The notes beneath the pieces are model-generated. The model made no database searches and was not told the DNA's origin. It saw only the letters and a list, made by a program, of their open reading frames with translations. 64,000 bases of DNA, from contig NZ_NOXU01000031.1 in NCBI RefSeq assembly GCF_002251795.1, forward strand, positions 434,001 through 498,000. Reading direction: 5' to 3'. Source of the stretch: Niveispirillum lacus. Lineage in GTDB: Bacteria; Pseudomonadota; Alphaproteobacteria; Azospirillales; Azospirillaceae. Below are positions 19,728-28,772 of the stretch, piece by piece. Each line of letters opens with the position of its first letter. The stretch's first letter is position 1. Both the position numbers and the translations under genes were made by a program.

Positions 19728-22700
19728 TTACGATTTGCGGCTCCACCAGCCACGCTTGGGCTTTTCCACCGGTGGGTTCACTTCGGTGGCGGCTGCGGCC
19801 GGCGAGAGCACGGGCGCAGCTTCCGCGACCGTCGGGCTTTCTGCCACCGGTTCGACGACGGCTTGCGTCACGGTTTCCACCGGTGCGGCCTCGGCTTCCA
19901 CCGCCTTCTTGCGGCTGCGGGTTGCGCGTTTCTTGGCAGCCGGCACCACTTCCGCGACGGTTGCCGGGGCTTCCGCCGCCACGATTGGCGAGGCTTCCAC
20001 GGCGGCGGGCGCCTCGGCCGTTACGGCGTCGGCTTCCACAACCTTCTTACGGCTGCGGGTTGCGCGCTTCTTGGTTGCCGGGGCTTCCTCTGCCGCTGGG
20101 GCCGGCGTTTCCTCAACCGGTACTGGCGCCGGTTCGACGGTGACTTCGGCCGGCGCGGCTTCGGCCTCAACGGGCTTCTTGCGGCTGCGGGTCACACGCT
20201 TCTTGGCCGCCGGGGCTTCCTCAGTCGCCGGGGCCGGGGGCTCTGCGGCCGGGGACGGCGTGATTTCCGCAACGGGTGCGGCTTCGACCAGGCGCTCCGC
20301 CTCGCTCACAGCCGGCTCGTCACCCGAATCCTCGCCGTCGTCACCGGTCTCATCACTGCCGTCGCTGCCATCGTTGACGGTGCCGTCTTCACGGCGGCCC
20401 CGGCGGCGACCGCCGCGTTTGCCACGACGGCGCTTCTTGCCACGTGCGGTTTCGTCATCATCGCTGGCAGCCGGGGCAGCGGGCGTTTCGCTGACGACCA
20501 CGGCGCTGTCACCGACAGCCGCCTCAGCGATTGCCGGCGTTTCCGCCTCCTCGCTGTCGTCACCCTCGCCATCGTCATCGGTGTCACCGACGTCACCCGC
20601 CTCAGGGGCAGTGCCATTATCGCCGCGTTCACCCCGACGGCGGCGGCGGCGGCGGCGGCGTCCACGGCCATCGCGATCCTCCCGGTCGCCACGCGACTCA
20701 GGACGACCCTGGGGCCTTGCCGGCTCTTCGGCGCCCTCTGCCTCCGCATCGGCGGCTTCGGCCTCGGCTTCAGCCTCCGCCTCTTCAATTTCGATGGCAC
20801 GTTCGGTCTGGGCCATCACCCGTTCGGCGCTGACCGGGGCCATGGCCGCAACCTCGTCGGCAGCGGTGCGGGCGCGGATGCGTTCAATATGGTGGCTGGG
20901 GCCAATCATCTTGTCATCGGCTTGCAGGTAAACCCGCAGACCATGACGACGCTCAATATCCGCCAGCGCCTCACGCTTGTGGTTCAGGATATAGAGCGTG
21001 ACGTGGCTGGCGCAGGTAACCGTGATCTCCGCCGACCGTTTGCGGATGCCCTCTTCCTCCACCGCGCGCAGCACAGCCAGGGCAGCACTTTCCAGGCTGC
21101 GGACCATGCCAGTTCCCTGGCAATGCGGGCAGCGTTCGAAGTTGATTTCCTGCAAGGACGGCCGCAGACGCTGACGCGACAGTTCCAGCAGGCCAAAGGC
21201 AGAGATCCGGCCCAACTGGATACGGGCGCGATCGGCCTTCATGAAGTCCTTCAGCCGCTTCTCGACCGCCGCGTTGTTGCGCGGGTCTTCCATGTCGATG
21301 AAGTCGACAACGACCAGGCCAGCCAAATCGCGCAAGCGCAACTGGCGAGCCACCTCTTCCGCCGCCTCCAGATTGGTGCGGACCGCTGTCTCTTCGATAT
21401 TGCGTTCTTTGGTAGAACGGCCCGAATTGACGTCGATGGCGACCAGCGCCTCGGTCTGGTTGATCACGATGTAACCGCCCGACCGCAACTGCACGATCGG
21501 GTTAAACATCGTCTCAATGGCGCCTTCGACCTGGAACCGGTGGTAGAGCGGAATCGAGGGATCGTTATAGAGTTGGATCTTCTTGGCATGGCTGGGCATC
21601 AGCATGCGCATGAAGTCTTTGGCCACGCGGTAACCGGCCTCACCTTCGACATGCACTTCGTCAATGTCGCTGGAATAGAGGTCGCGGATGGTGCGTTTGA
21701 TGAGGTTTGCTTCCTCATAGATCAGCGCCGGCGCGACGGATTGCAGCGTCGTCTCGCGGATGCTGTCCCAAAGGCGCATCAGATATTCAAGGTCACGACG
21801 GATTTCCGGCTTCGACCGTTCAATGCCGGCGGTACGCAGGATCACCGACATGCCGGGCGGAATGTCGAAATCCTCCAGCATCTCCTTCAGGCGCTTGCGG
21901 TCGGCCGGGTTGGTGATCTTGCGGCTGATCCCGCCGCCCCGCGGGGTATTGGGCATCAGCACGGCGTAACGGCCGGGCAGCGACAGGTAGGTGGTCAGCG
22001 CGGCACCCTTGTTGCCACGCTCTTCCTTCGTCACCTGCACCAGCAGGATCTGGCGGCGCTTGATGACTTCCTGGATCTTGTAGGATTTCAGCGGCCGGCG
22101 GCGCTGCTGCTGCGGCGGCTGATAGGGGCGTTCTTCGACCTCTTCCTCAACGCTGTCTTCGCCACTTTCGGCCTGTGCGGCCTGCGGGCGGTAACGGCGC
22201 GGACGTTCACGGCCGGACGAGTGCACAAAAGGCGAGCCAGGCTCACCAACATCCGAGGTTTCGCCATCGGCATCGCCGCCGGCATGTTCATCCTCGGCGG
22301 CAACACCGTCCGCATCGCCGGACTCGACAACCTCGTTCGACCGGTCGACAGCAGCGTGATCGCCCAGCTCCTCGGCCACGATCGGGGCCGGTGCAGCACC
22401 ACCGATCTCCTCCGGCGGGGGAGCAGGGGGGGCATCTTCGACATGGCCGTTATCGTCCAGGTCCTCGCCCTGCTCAGCGCGGGCCTCCCGCTCCTCCGCC
22501 AGTTCCTGCTGCTCACGCAGCAGCGCTTCGCGGTCAGCCACCGGGATACGATAATAATCGGGGTGGATTTCAGAAAAGGCCAGGAAGCCGTGGCGGTTGC
22601 CGCCATATTCAACGAAGGCCGCCTGAAGCGACGGTTCTACCCGGATCACCCGGGCGAGATAGATATTGCCCTTGAGCTGTTTCCTGGAGGCGATCTCAAA

Positions 22701-22787
22701 ATCAAGCTCTTCCAGGCGGTTACCATTCACCACAACGACCCGGGTTTCCTCCGGATGCGTGGCATCGACAAGCATACGCTTGGCCAT
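19728..22787 (-). CDS. rne: Ribonuclease E
   Basis: A 1019-aa endoribonuclease, central to mRNA decay and rRNA/tRNA processing. The S1 domain starts at about residue 35 (GNIYLARVIRVEPSLQAAFV) but is split by an acidic low-complexity insert of about 150 residues (LAEEREARAEQGEDLDD to EEEVEERPYQPPQQQ), a feature known in alphaproteobacterial RNase E. The catalytic domain has AIDVNSGRSTKERNIEETA and VVVDFIDM with the two metal-binding Asp residues, and the zinc link CPHCQGTG. The C-terminal third is a disordered scaffold with an Arg tract and three KKR(V/A)TRSRKK repeats. The start at 22787 has a GGGGAAG site. A divergent amiC-mrcA unit lies upstream. Confidence 0.95.
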   Translation of the reverse strand: MAKRMLVDATHPEETRVVVVNGNRLEELDFEIASRKQLKGNIYLARVIRVEPSLQAAFVEYGGNRHGFLAFSEIHPDYYRIPVADREALLREQQELAEEREARAEQGEDLDDNGHVEDAPPAPPPEEIGGAAPAPIVAEELGDHAAVDRSNEVVESGDADGVAAEDEHAGGDADGETSDVGEPGSPFVHSSGRERPRRYRPQAAQAESGEDSVEEEVEERPYQPPQQQRRRPLKSYKIQEVIKRRQILLVQVTKEERGNKGAALTTYLSLPGRYAVLMPNTPRGGGISRKITNPADRKRLKEMLEDFDIPPGMSVILRTAGIERSKPEIRRDLEYLMRLWDSIRETTLQSVAPALIYEEANLIKRTIRDLYSSDIDEVHVEGEAGYRVAKDFMRMLMPSHAKKIQLYNDPSIPLYHRFQVEGAIETMFNPIVQLRSGGYIVINQTEALVAIDVNSGRSTKERNIEETAVRTNLEAAEEVARQLRLRDLAGLVVVDFIDMEDPRNNAAVEKRLKDFMKADRARIQLGRISAFGLLELSRQRLRPSLQEINFERCPHCQGTGMVRSLESAALAVLRAVEEEGIRKRSAEITVTCASHVTLYILNHKREALADIERRHGLRVYLQADDKMIGPSHHIERIRARTAADEVAAMAPVSAERVMAQTERAIEIEEAEAEAEAEAADAEAEGAEEPARPQGRPESRGDREDRDGRGRRRRRRRRRGERGDNGTAPEAGDVGDTDDDGEGDDSEEAETPAIAEAAVGDSAVVVSETPAAPAASDDDETARGKKRRRGKRGGRRRGRREDGTVNDGSDGSDETGDDGEDSGDEPAVSEAERLVEAAPVAEITPSPAAEPPAPATEEAPAAKKRVTRSRKKPVEAEAAPAEVTVEPAPVPVEETPAPAAEEAPATKKRATRSRKKVVEADAVTAEAPAAVEASPIVAAEAPATVAEVVPAAKKRATRSRKKAVEAEAAPVETVTQAVVEPVAESPTVAEAAPVLSPAAAATEVNPPVEKPKRGWWSRKS

Positions 22788-23282
22788 ATGTCTTCCCCGT
22801 GACCAGGGCGGCCATCCTTCCGCGCGACGGGACGGAAGATGGACCCTGCCACCTTTGCGGTGAGGGACCTGTCGGTACCGGCGGGAAGGGTCATCGAACA
22901 GCGCCTGCCGCCCAGGTCCCGAAAGGATCAGGCGGAAGCAGCCAGGATGGACCAGCGCCGGTGCCGGGTCTGCATCGGATGAACCGAACAGGCCAGCCCC
23001 AAGGTTTCCACTACACCGCGCTCCGTTGGGGTCGAACCCGTGTGGCGTCACATCCAGGGGGGCGCCCCAGTCGGCAGCATGGCCGGCGGCGGGTCCCCAA
23101 GGGCGACGCCGATGCCCGTTTCAGGGCCCTGGCGAAGCGCGGTCTGTCGCGGTTGTCACCATAAACATTCCGCCCCCCATTCCACAACGATAGAATCGCA
23201 CGAGGCACGAATGTTCTCACCGATTCCCGGCCAGGGCGGATCGGTGGTGAGGCGCTATTAAGGCTTTGGTTGATGATAGGCG
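22788..23282. other. Long non-coding stretch upstream of rne
   Basis: About 500 bp between the rne start and the amiC promoter have no credible gene. In many bacteria rne has a long 5' leader used for autoregulation. The length here is compatible with such a leader, but I could not identify a defined hairpin set or promoter. Confidence 0.4.
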
Positions 23283-23312
23283 TTGAAGTCCCTGATTCCT
23301 CGTGTTTATAGT
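23283..23312 (+). promoter_or_regulatory. Candidate sigma-70 promoter for amiC
   Basis: TTGAAG (23283-23288) and TATAGT (23307-23312) are separated by 18 bp, placing a start of transcription about 45 bp before the amiC GTG codon. Confidence 0.5.
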
Positions 23313-23365
23313 GCCGGGTCGATATACCGTGATCATCGAGTCGGCCATTGGGGGGAAGGGCAGCC

Positions 23366-24619
23366 GTGCCGCATTACCGGGCATTCCGGGCCTTGGCCGC
23401 GCGCATCCTGTCAAAAGCGTCCTTGCTTTTGGCAACCCTTTTTCTGTGCCTGGCATTGGCCCCGGCCAGCCCGGCACAGGCACCAGTGCAAACCGCATCC
23501 GTGGCGTCGGCGCGCATGTTGCCGGCCCCGGCCCGCATTGGGGCGGCTCGTCTGGGCGATCATGGGGACAAGACCCGTTTTGTCCTGGAACTGACCCGCG
23601 ACACGCCCTTTGCCATTCTGCCGGACAGCCAGGGGGTGACGGTGGAGATGGAAGCGGCACTGGACGCGCCGCTGCCGGCGGCCAAGGGGCTGGTCAGGGC
23701 CATCGCCGTCCGGCCCGGTGCGTCACCGGGACAATTGCGCCTGATCTTAAGCACGTCTGCACCGGTACGGGTGCTGCTGGCCGAAGTGATCCCGCCGCGC
23801 GATGGCATGCCGCCGCGTTTTGTCATGGACCTGGCCGCAGGGGTGGCGGGTAAAGGTTCTGCCATGACCCCGGTCAGCGCCGGCACCCTGAAACCGCCAA
23901 TGTCCAAGGAAAAGGCCAAGCCGTCACTGCCTTTGGTTGTCATTGATCCGGGCCATGGCGGACAGGACCCCGGTGCCATTGCGCTGAACGGGTTGCGGGA
24001 AAAGGACATCACGCTGGCCATGGCCAAGGAATTGCGCCGGCAGTTGCTGGCCACGGGCCGTTACCGCGTGGCCCTGACCCGTGACAAAGATCAGTTTATC
24101 CCTTTGCGTGACCGCCCCGCGATCGCCCGCACAAAGGGGGCCGACCTGTTTATTTCCCTGCATGCCGACAGCATCACGGGTAAGCAGGTGCGGGGCCTGT
24201 CCATCTATACCCTGTCGGAAAAGGCGTCCGATCGTGAGGCGGAGATGCTGGCCCAGCGCGAGAACCAATCCGATGCCATTGTCGGCATGGACCTGTCGGT
24301 GCAGTCGGCTGACATTGCCACCATCCTGATCGGCATGTCGCAGCGCGACACCATGAACCAGTCCCGACGCTTTGCCTCACTGGTGTTAAGAAACCTGGAC
24401 CCCAGTATCGCGGTGCTGCCCAGCCCCCTGCGCTCTGCCGGGTTCGCGGTGCTGACGGCGCCCGACGTGCCGGCTGTCCTGGTCGAGATGGGGTATTTGT
24501 CGCACAGCCAGGATGCCAAACTGCTGGGCAGCGACGCCCACCGCAGACGGATGGCCGGGTCACTGCTGCGTGCGGTGGATGGCTACTTTACCGGCAACGC
24601 GGTGCCGCTGCGGCCATGA
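23366..24619 (+). CDS. amiC: N-acetylmuramoyl-L-alanine amidase (AmiC type)
   Basis: A periplasmic zinc amidase that cuts the amide bond between MurNAc and the stem peptide, mostly at division. A signal peptide is visible (RILSKASLLLATLFLCLALA, cleavage near SPAQA). An AMIN domain follows (about residues 50-150, TRFVLELTRDTPFAILPD), which targets septal peptidoglycan. The Amidase_3 domain has VVIDPGHGGQDPGAIA with the zinc His, FISLHADSI with the second His and LVEMGYLSH with the catalytic Glu. I chose GTG 23366 because a GGAAGGG site precedes it; TTG 23348 is possible. It is 112 bp upstream of mrcA, a common pairing. Confidence 0.94.
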   Translation: MPHYRAFRALAARILSKASLLLATLFLCLALAPASPAQAPVQTASVASARMLPAPARIGAARLGDHGDKTRFVLELTRDTPFAILPDSQGVTVEMEAALDAPLPAAKGLVRAIAVRPGASPGQLRLILSTSAPVRVLLAEVIPPRDGMPPRFVMDLAAGVAGKGSAMTPVSAGTLKPPMSKEKAKPSLPLVVIDPGHGGQDPGAIALNGLREKDITLAMAKELRRQLLATGRYRVALTRDKDQFIPLRDRPAIARTKGADLFISLHADSITGKQVRGLSIYTLSEKASDREAEMLAQRENQSDAIVGMDLSVQSADIATILIGMSQRDTMNQSRRFASLVLRNLDPSIAVLPSPLRSAGFAVLTAPDVPAVLVEMGYLSHSQDAKLLGSDAHRRRMAGSLLRAVDGYFTGNAVPLRP

Positions 24620-24730
24620 CCGCGACATAATCCGCGTCATCTTGTACTAATGGCGAAACGATGCCGGTCTTCGGGCTGTCACCGTCATGGTTTGATGCGG
24701 TCCCGCCAGGGGCCATCAGGGGTTGGGATT

Positions 24731-27229
24731 ATGAATCGCGTCGTAAAGGGCTTGGCTATCGCCGGGGTATCGTTGGGCGTGCTGGGTGTAGCCACCGCCG
24801 GGGGCGCCTGGGTCTATTTCAGTAAGGATCTGCCCGACCATACGACGCTGGCCAATTACAACCCCTCGGTCGCCACCCGCGTGCATGCCGGCGACGGGCG
24901 TCTGGTGGCGGAGTTCGCCAGCGAGCGGCGCGTCTTCGTGCCGTTTGCCGCCATTCCCAAGCGGGTCAGCAACGCCTTCATCTCTGCGGAAGACCAGAAT
25001 TTCTACAGCCATCATGGCGTGGACTGGGTCGCGGTGATGCGCGCGCAGCTTCAGAATGTGAAGAATATCGGCCAGGGCCGCCGGCCCATCGGCGCCAGCA
25101 CCATCACCCAGCAGGTGACCCGTATCTTCCTGCTGTCCAACGAAGTGTCCTATGTCCGCAAAATCAAGGAAGCCATTCTGGCCGGCCGCATCGAAGAGGC
25201 GATGGGCAAGGATAAGATCCTTGAAATCTATATGAACGAGATTTTTCTGGGCAACCGCGCCTATGGCGTCGGGGCGGCGGCCTTGAATTATTTCAACAAA
25301 TCCCTGGACGAACTGACCATTGCCGAGGCCGCGTTCCTGGCCAGCCTGCCCAAAGCGCCGGACCGCTATTATCGCGAGCGGCATCGCGACGCCGCCATCG
25401 CACGCCGCAACTATGTCATCGGCCGCATGGAGGAGGATGGATATATCAGCCAGGACGAAGCAGCAGCCGCGCGCGCGGAACCGCTGACCTTCGCCGACCG
25501 GTCCAATGACAGCAATATCCGCGCCGATTACTTCGTCGAGGAGGTGCGACGTGACCTGGCCAAGCTCTATGGTGAGCAGACACTTTATGCTGGCGGTCTG
25601 TCGGTACGCACCACACTGGATCCGGATATCCAGGCAGCGGCCTCCACCGCGCTGCGCAACGGGTTGCTGGCCTTTGACCGGCGTGATGGCTGGCGTGGAC
25701 CGGTGACCCGCTTTGAAAACCTGGAAGGCTGGCAGGAACAGCTTGAAGATGTCCGTACCCCGCCGGGTGGCGAGGAATGGGATCTGGCCGTGGTTCTGTC
25801 TGTCGGGGCGGAAACGGCCGTGATGGGCCTGGCCGATGGGTCCAATGGGGAGATCCCGCTGTCCGAATTGAAATGGGCGCGGAAGGTCAAGGACGGCAAG
25901 TTTGTCGGCCCGACGATCCAGAAGGCGTCGGACGCCCTGTCGCCGGGTGAGGTGGTACTGGTCGAACCGCTGGATGAGAAGGCCCGGACCCTGGGTCTGC
26001 GCCAGATCCCCGAGGTGCAGGGCGCCCTGGTTGCCATGGACCCGCATACTGGCCGGGTACTGGCCATGTCGGGCGGGTTCAGCGCCCGGATCAGCGTGTT
26101 TAACCGTGCCACACAGGCCCTGCGCCAGCCAGGTTCCGCCTTCAAGCCCTTTGTTTATCTTGCGGCACTGGATCAGGGTTTCACCCCCAGCACCCTGGTG
26201 CTGGATGCGCCCTTTGCCCTGGATCAGGGAGGGGGGCTGGGCAAATGGAAACCCTCCAACTTCTCTGAAAAATACTATGGCCCGACCCCCCTGCGTGTCG
26301 GGATCGAGAAGTCGCGCAATGTCATGACGGTGCGGCTGGCGCAATATACCGGTATGGAACCGGTGGTCGATGTGGCCCGCCGTTTCGCGATCAAGGATGA
26401 TCTTCAGCCGACATTGTCCATGGCGCTGGGCGCGGGGGAAACCACGGTTCTGCGCCTGACAGCCGCCTATTCGATGCTGGTCAATGGCGGGCGCAAGATC
26501 GAACCCAGCTTCATTGACCGGGTGCAGGACAAGGCAGGTAAGACGATTTACCGCCATGACATGCGCGAATGTGCCGGGTGTCAGACCGTCTTGCCGGCAG
26601 CGGCCCCTGCCGGGGCGGTGGCAGTACCGGGCGAAACCACCTTTACGGCGGATCCCGCCACGCTGCCATTGATCCCCGATATGCGGGAGCAGATCGCCGA
26701 TCCGCGCACGGTTTATCAGGTTGTTTCCATGCTGGAGGGCGTGGTCCAGCGCGGGACCGGCGTGCGGCTGCGCGAGATCGGCAAACCGCTGGCCGGCAAG
26801 ACCGGAACGACCAATGACGCCATGGATGCCTGGTTTGTGGGTTTTTCCCCCGACCTGGCCGTGGGTGTCTTTGTCGGGTATGACCAGCCCCGGTCCATGG
26901 GTGATCATGAAAGCGGATCGACCATCGCCGTTCCCATCGTGAAGGATTTCATGACGGCCGCCCTGAAGGATGCGCCGGCCACACCCTTCCGTGTGCCGCC
27001 AGGATTACAGATGGTCCGCGTCGATCCGGAGACGGGGCAGCCGGCCAGCCCCGGTCAGCGCAACGCCATCTGGGAAGGGTTTATCCCTGGAACGGAACCC
27101 AAAGGTCAGCAGGGTGTGCTGGATGGCGGCGATGCCGGTGCCGGTTTTGTCCAGGGGCAGCCGGCGGGTGCGGCCATACCGGGCCAGCCACAGCCCACCG
27201 TGGGTACCGGTACGGGGGGCGTCTACTGA
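24731..27229 (+). CDS. mrcA: Penicillin-binding protein 1A (bifunctional transglycosylase/transpeptidase)
   Basis: A class A PBP of 832 aa that polymerises and crosslinks peptidoglycan. The N-terminal membrane anchor is GLAIAGVSLGVLGVATAGG. The GT51 glycosyltransferase domain shows AEDQNFYSHHGVDW, GASTITQQVTRIFLLSNE and KDKILEIYMNEIFLGN. The transpeptidase domain carries SXXK as GSAFKPFVY, SXN as EKSRNVMT and KTGTTNDAMDAWF. A spacer of about 90 residues (SVGAETAVMGLADGSNGEIP) between the two is the OB-like domain seen in PBP1a. The C-terminal tail is Gly/Pro/Gln-rich. The ATG at 24731 gives the correct membrane topology. It follows amiC in a probable operon. Confidence 0.96.
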   Translation: MNRVVKGLAIAGVSLGVLGVATAGGAWVYFSKDLPDHTTLANYNPSVATRVHAGDGRLVAEFASERRVFVPFAAIPKRVSNAFISAEDQNFYSHHGVDWVAVMRAQLQNVKNIGQGRRPIGASTITQQVTRIFLLSNEVSYVRKIKEAILAGRIEEAMGKDKILEIYMNEIFLGNRAYGVGAAALNYFNKSLDELTIAEAAFLASLPKAPDRYYRERHRDAAIARRNYVIGRMEEDGYISQDEAAAARAEPLTFADRSNDSNIRADYFVEEVRRDLAKLYGEQTLYAGGLSVRTTLDPDIQAAASTALRNGLLAFDRRDGWRGPVTRFENLEGWQEQLEDVRTPPGGEEWDLAVVLSVGAETAVMGLADGSNGEIPLSELKWARKVKDGKFVGPTIQKASDALSPGEVVLVEPLDEKARTLGLRQIPEVQGALVAMDPHTGRVLAMSGGFSARISVFNRATQALRQPGSAFKPFVYLAALDQGFTPSTLVLDAPFALDQGGGLGKWKPSNFSEKYYGPTPLRVGIEKSRNVMTVRLAQYTGMEPVVDVARRFAIKDDLQPTLSMALGAGETTVLRLTAAYSMLVNGGRKIEPSFIDRVQDKAGKTIYRHDMRECAGCQTVLPAAAPAGAVAVPGETTFTADPATLPLIPDMREQIADPRTVYQVVSMLEGVVQRGTGVRLREIGKPLAGKTGTTNDAMDAWFVGFSPDLAVGVFVGYDQPRSMGDHESGSTIAVPIVKDFMTAALKDAPATPFRVPPGLQMVRVDPETGQPASPGQRNAIWEGFIPGTEPKGQQGVLDGGDAGAGFVQGQPAGAAIPGQPQPTVGTGTGGVY

Positions 27230-27349
27230 CGCCGCCTGAATAGCCTTTTCGCATTCGGTTCAGTGGATGTTGAGCCGCGTCAAGACATGCTGTCCTTGAT
27301 CTCTTGCCTTAAACCGATCCTTAACCGTCTTTGACTTCGTGTTGGCTGT

Positions 27350-27377
27350 TTGACAGGCTGTGACAGCTTTGTATAGT
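27350..27377 (+). promoter_or_regulatory. Strong sigma-70-like promoter upstream of 27405
   Basis: A consensus TTGACA (27350-27355) and TATAGT (27372-27377) are spaced by 16 bp. Transcription would start near 27384, so the ATG at 27405, not the in-frame GTG at 27360, should be the start of the downstream gene. Confidence 0.65.
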
Positions 27378-27404
27378 GCCGGCCCATTTGCCGCCCAGCC
27401 ATCC

Positions 27405-28766
27405 ATGCCCGCAGACCCACAGACGCCGCTTTCATTCACCCGCCTGCATCTTGTCCGTACTGCGGGCGGGGCCGAGGCTCTGCGCCGAGGGCTGGCAGCC
27501 CTGTCGGATGCCGATGTGCAGCATCTGGCCCGGTCGCTGGAGTTTCAGGGGGTGCTGGAAGGGGCGATGCCAGACCTTCTGTCCGCCTTGCGCCCCCGAT
27601 TGCGGCAGGTGCGGCCCGAACGGGTGGGGTCGGTGGAACGCATGTGCTGGCGCCCCCTGGAACGGTTCCTCACCGACCAGACGGAGGTGGTATCGGGCGT
27701 GCCCTGGATTGTGCCACGCCGATTGCTGCGCCCTTTGTGGGCGTTGGTGGAAGCGGCCAATGCCGATCTGGTGGACCAGTTGCGTCGCCGCCATCTGACC
27801 GCCTGTTTTGATCAGGACCAGTTGGCCTTGGATCAGGTGGCGCATCAGATTACCGATCTGGCGGCCTTTATCCTGAACAATGCCATCAATATTCCCGCCC
27901 GCCTGAAACTGTCGGCGGCGGAAACAGCGGTGGTGCGCTTCATGGCCCGCGTCCTGAAATGGCACCGGCTGGTCATGCCCAATGTCCGGTATTTCCAGCA
28001 GGCGCAGGCCCGGCAAACCGATCAGGTGCAAGCCCTGCGGCTGTACAGCAACTGGTACAGCGTCTTTGAACTGCTGGACACACAGTTCGATCTGTATGTC
28101 CTGCACCTGTTTGAGATGACACCCAACCCGGTGGATGTCATCGATGCCTTTCCTTTCTATTTCGACACGATGACAGAGCCTTCGGGCCTTGCGCTGCAAT
28201 GGCTGCACCATCGGTTGGATAATATTGCGGCTGATACGGCCACCCTCCTGGCCCGTCCCCCGCGTATTCAGCCGGCAGAAGTGTTGCTGGACCTGTCGGA
28301 CCGGGTGTTCCTGCTGAACCGGTTGGCGACCCGCCTGCGCCGCATCCCGCTTTTTGGGCCGGAAGGGGCGGGAGCGGATGGGTTATCCGCCCTGCTGCGC
28401 GGGCGGCTGGGTTTTGACAGCGTCGAGCGGCTGGGCGAAGCGCTGATTGACTGGTTGCATGATGTGCTGATGGGGCCCGCGGACAAACGCATCCGGGCCA
28501 TCAACGTGCTGGGTCCGCTGGCCGGCATCTATCCGTTGCTGCTGCTGCTGATCGATACGGGTGAGCGCGCAAGCCGGGCACACAAGCTGCGTATCCGACT
28601 GGGCGATAAGGCGATTGACAATATCGACCGCTATCTGCGCAGCCACGAAATGGCCCCACAGGCGCGCCACACGACCGCTTCCAACATCGCCCCGGTCCTG
28701 GAAATGTGCCGGGCCTTCGGCAAGGCCGAAGCGGTGACGGAACTGGAGCGACGCTTGCGCCGGTAA
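27405..28766 (+). CDS. Uncharacterised helical protein, 453 aa
   Basis: I do not recognise this protein. It is largely alpha-helical by composition, with no signal peptide and no clear membrane helix apart from a hydrophobic stretch INVLGPLAGIYPLLLLLID near residue 390. Conserved-looking aromatic segments include WHRLVMPNVRYFQQAQ and LRLYSNWYSVFELLDTQFDL. The early part is rich in LRPRLRQVRPERV-type basic residues. The start at 27405 is set by the promoter just upstream. The downstream MCP gene is convergent. It may be a lineage-specific cytoplasmic protein; no function is offered. Confidence 0.7.
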   Translation: MPADPQTPLSFTRLHLVRTAGGAEALRRGLAALSDADVQHLARSLEFQGVLEGAMPDLLSALRPRLRQVRPERVGSVERMCWRPLERFLTDQTEVVSGVPWIVPRRLLRPLWALVEAANADLVDQLRRRHLTACFDQDQLALDQVAHQITDLAAFILNNAINIPARLKLSAAETAVVRFMARVLKWHRLVMPNVRYFQQAQARQTDQVQALRLYSNWYSVFELLDTQFDLYVLHLFEMTPNPVDVIDAFPFYFDTMTEPSGLALQWLHHRLDNIAADTATLLARPPRIQPAEVLLDLSDRVFLLNRLATRLRRIPLFGPEGAGADGLSALLRGRLGFDSVERLGEALIDWLHDVLMGPADKRIRAINVLGPLAGIYPLLLLLIDTGERASRAHKLRIRLGDKAIDNIDRYLRSHEMAPQARHTTASNIAPVLEMCRAFGKAEAVTELERRLRR

Positions 28767-28772
28767 CCGGGT

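Noticed and set aside
20600..20700. Repeated GGC/CGG trinucleotides suggesting a repeat array
   Set aside because: They code for the Arg-rich tract of RNase E; no CRISPR or satellite structure.
19863..22802. 979-codon open frame on the plus strand, antisense to rne
   Set aside because: It mirrors a GC-rich gene; the minus-strand frame has the RNase E motifs, and the plus-strand translation shows none.
24716..26908. 730-codon open frame antisense to mrcA
   Set aside because: Shadow of the PBP1A gene, without domains or a ribosome site.
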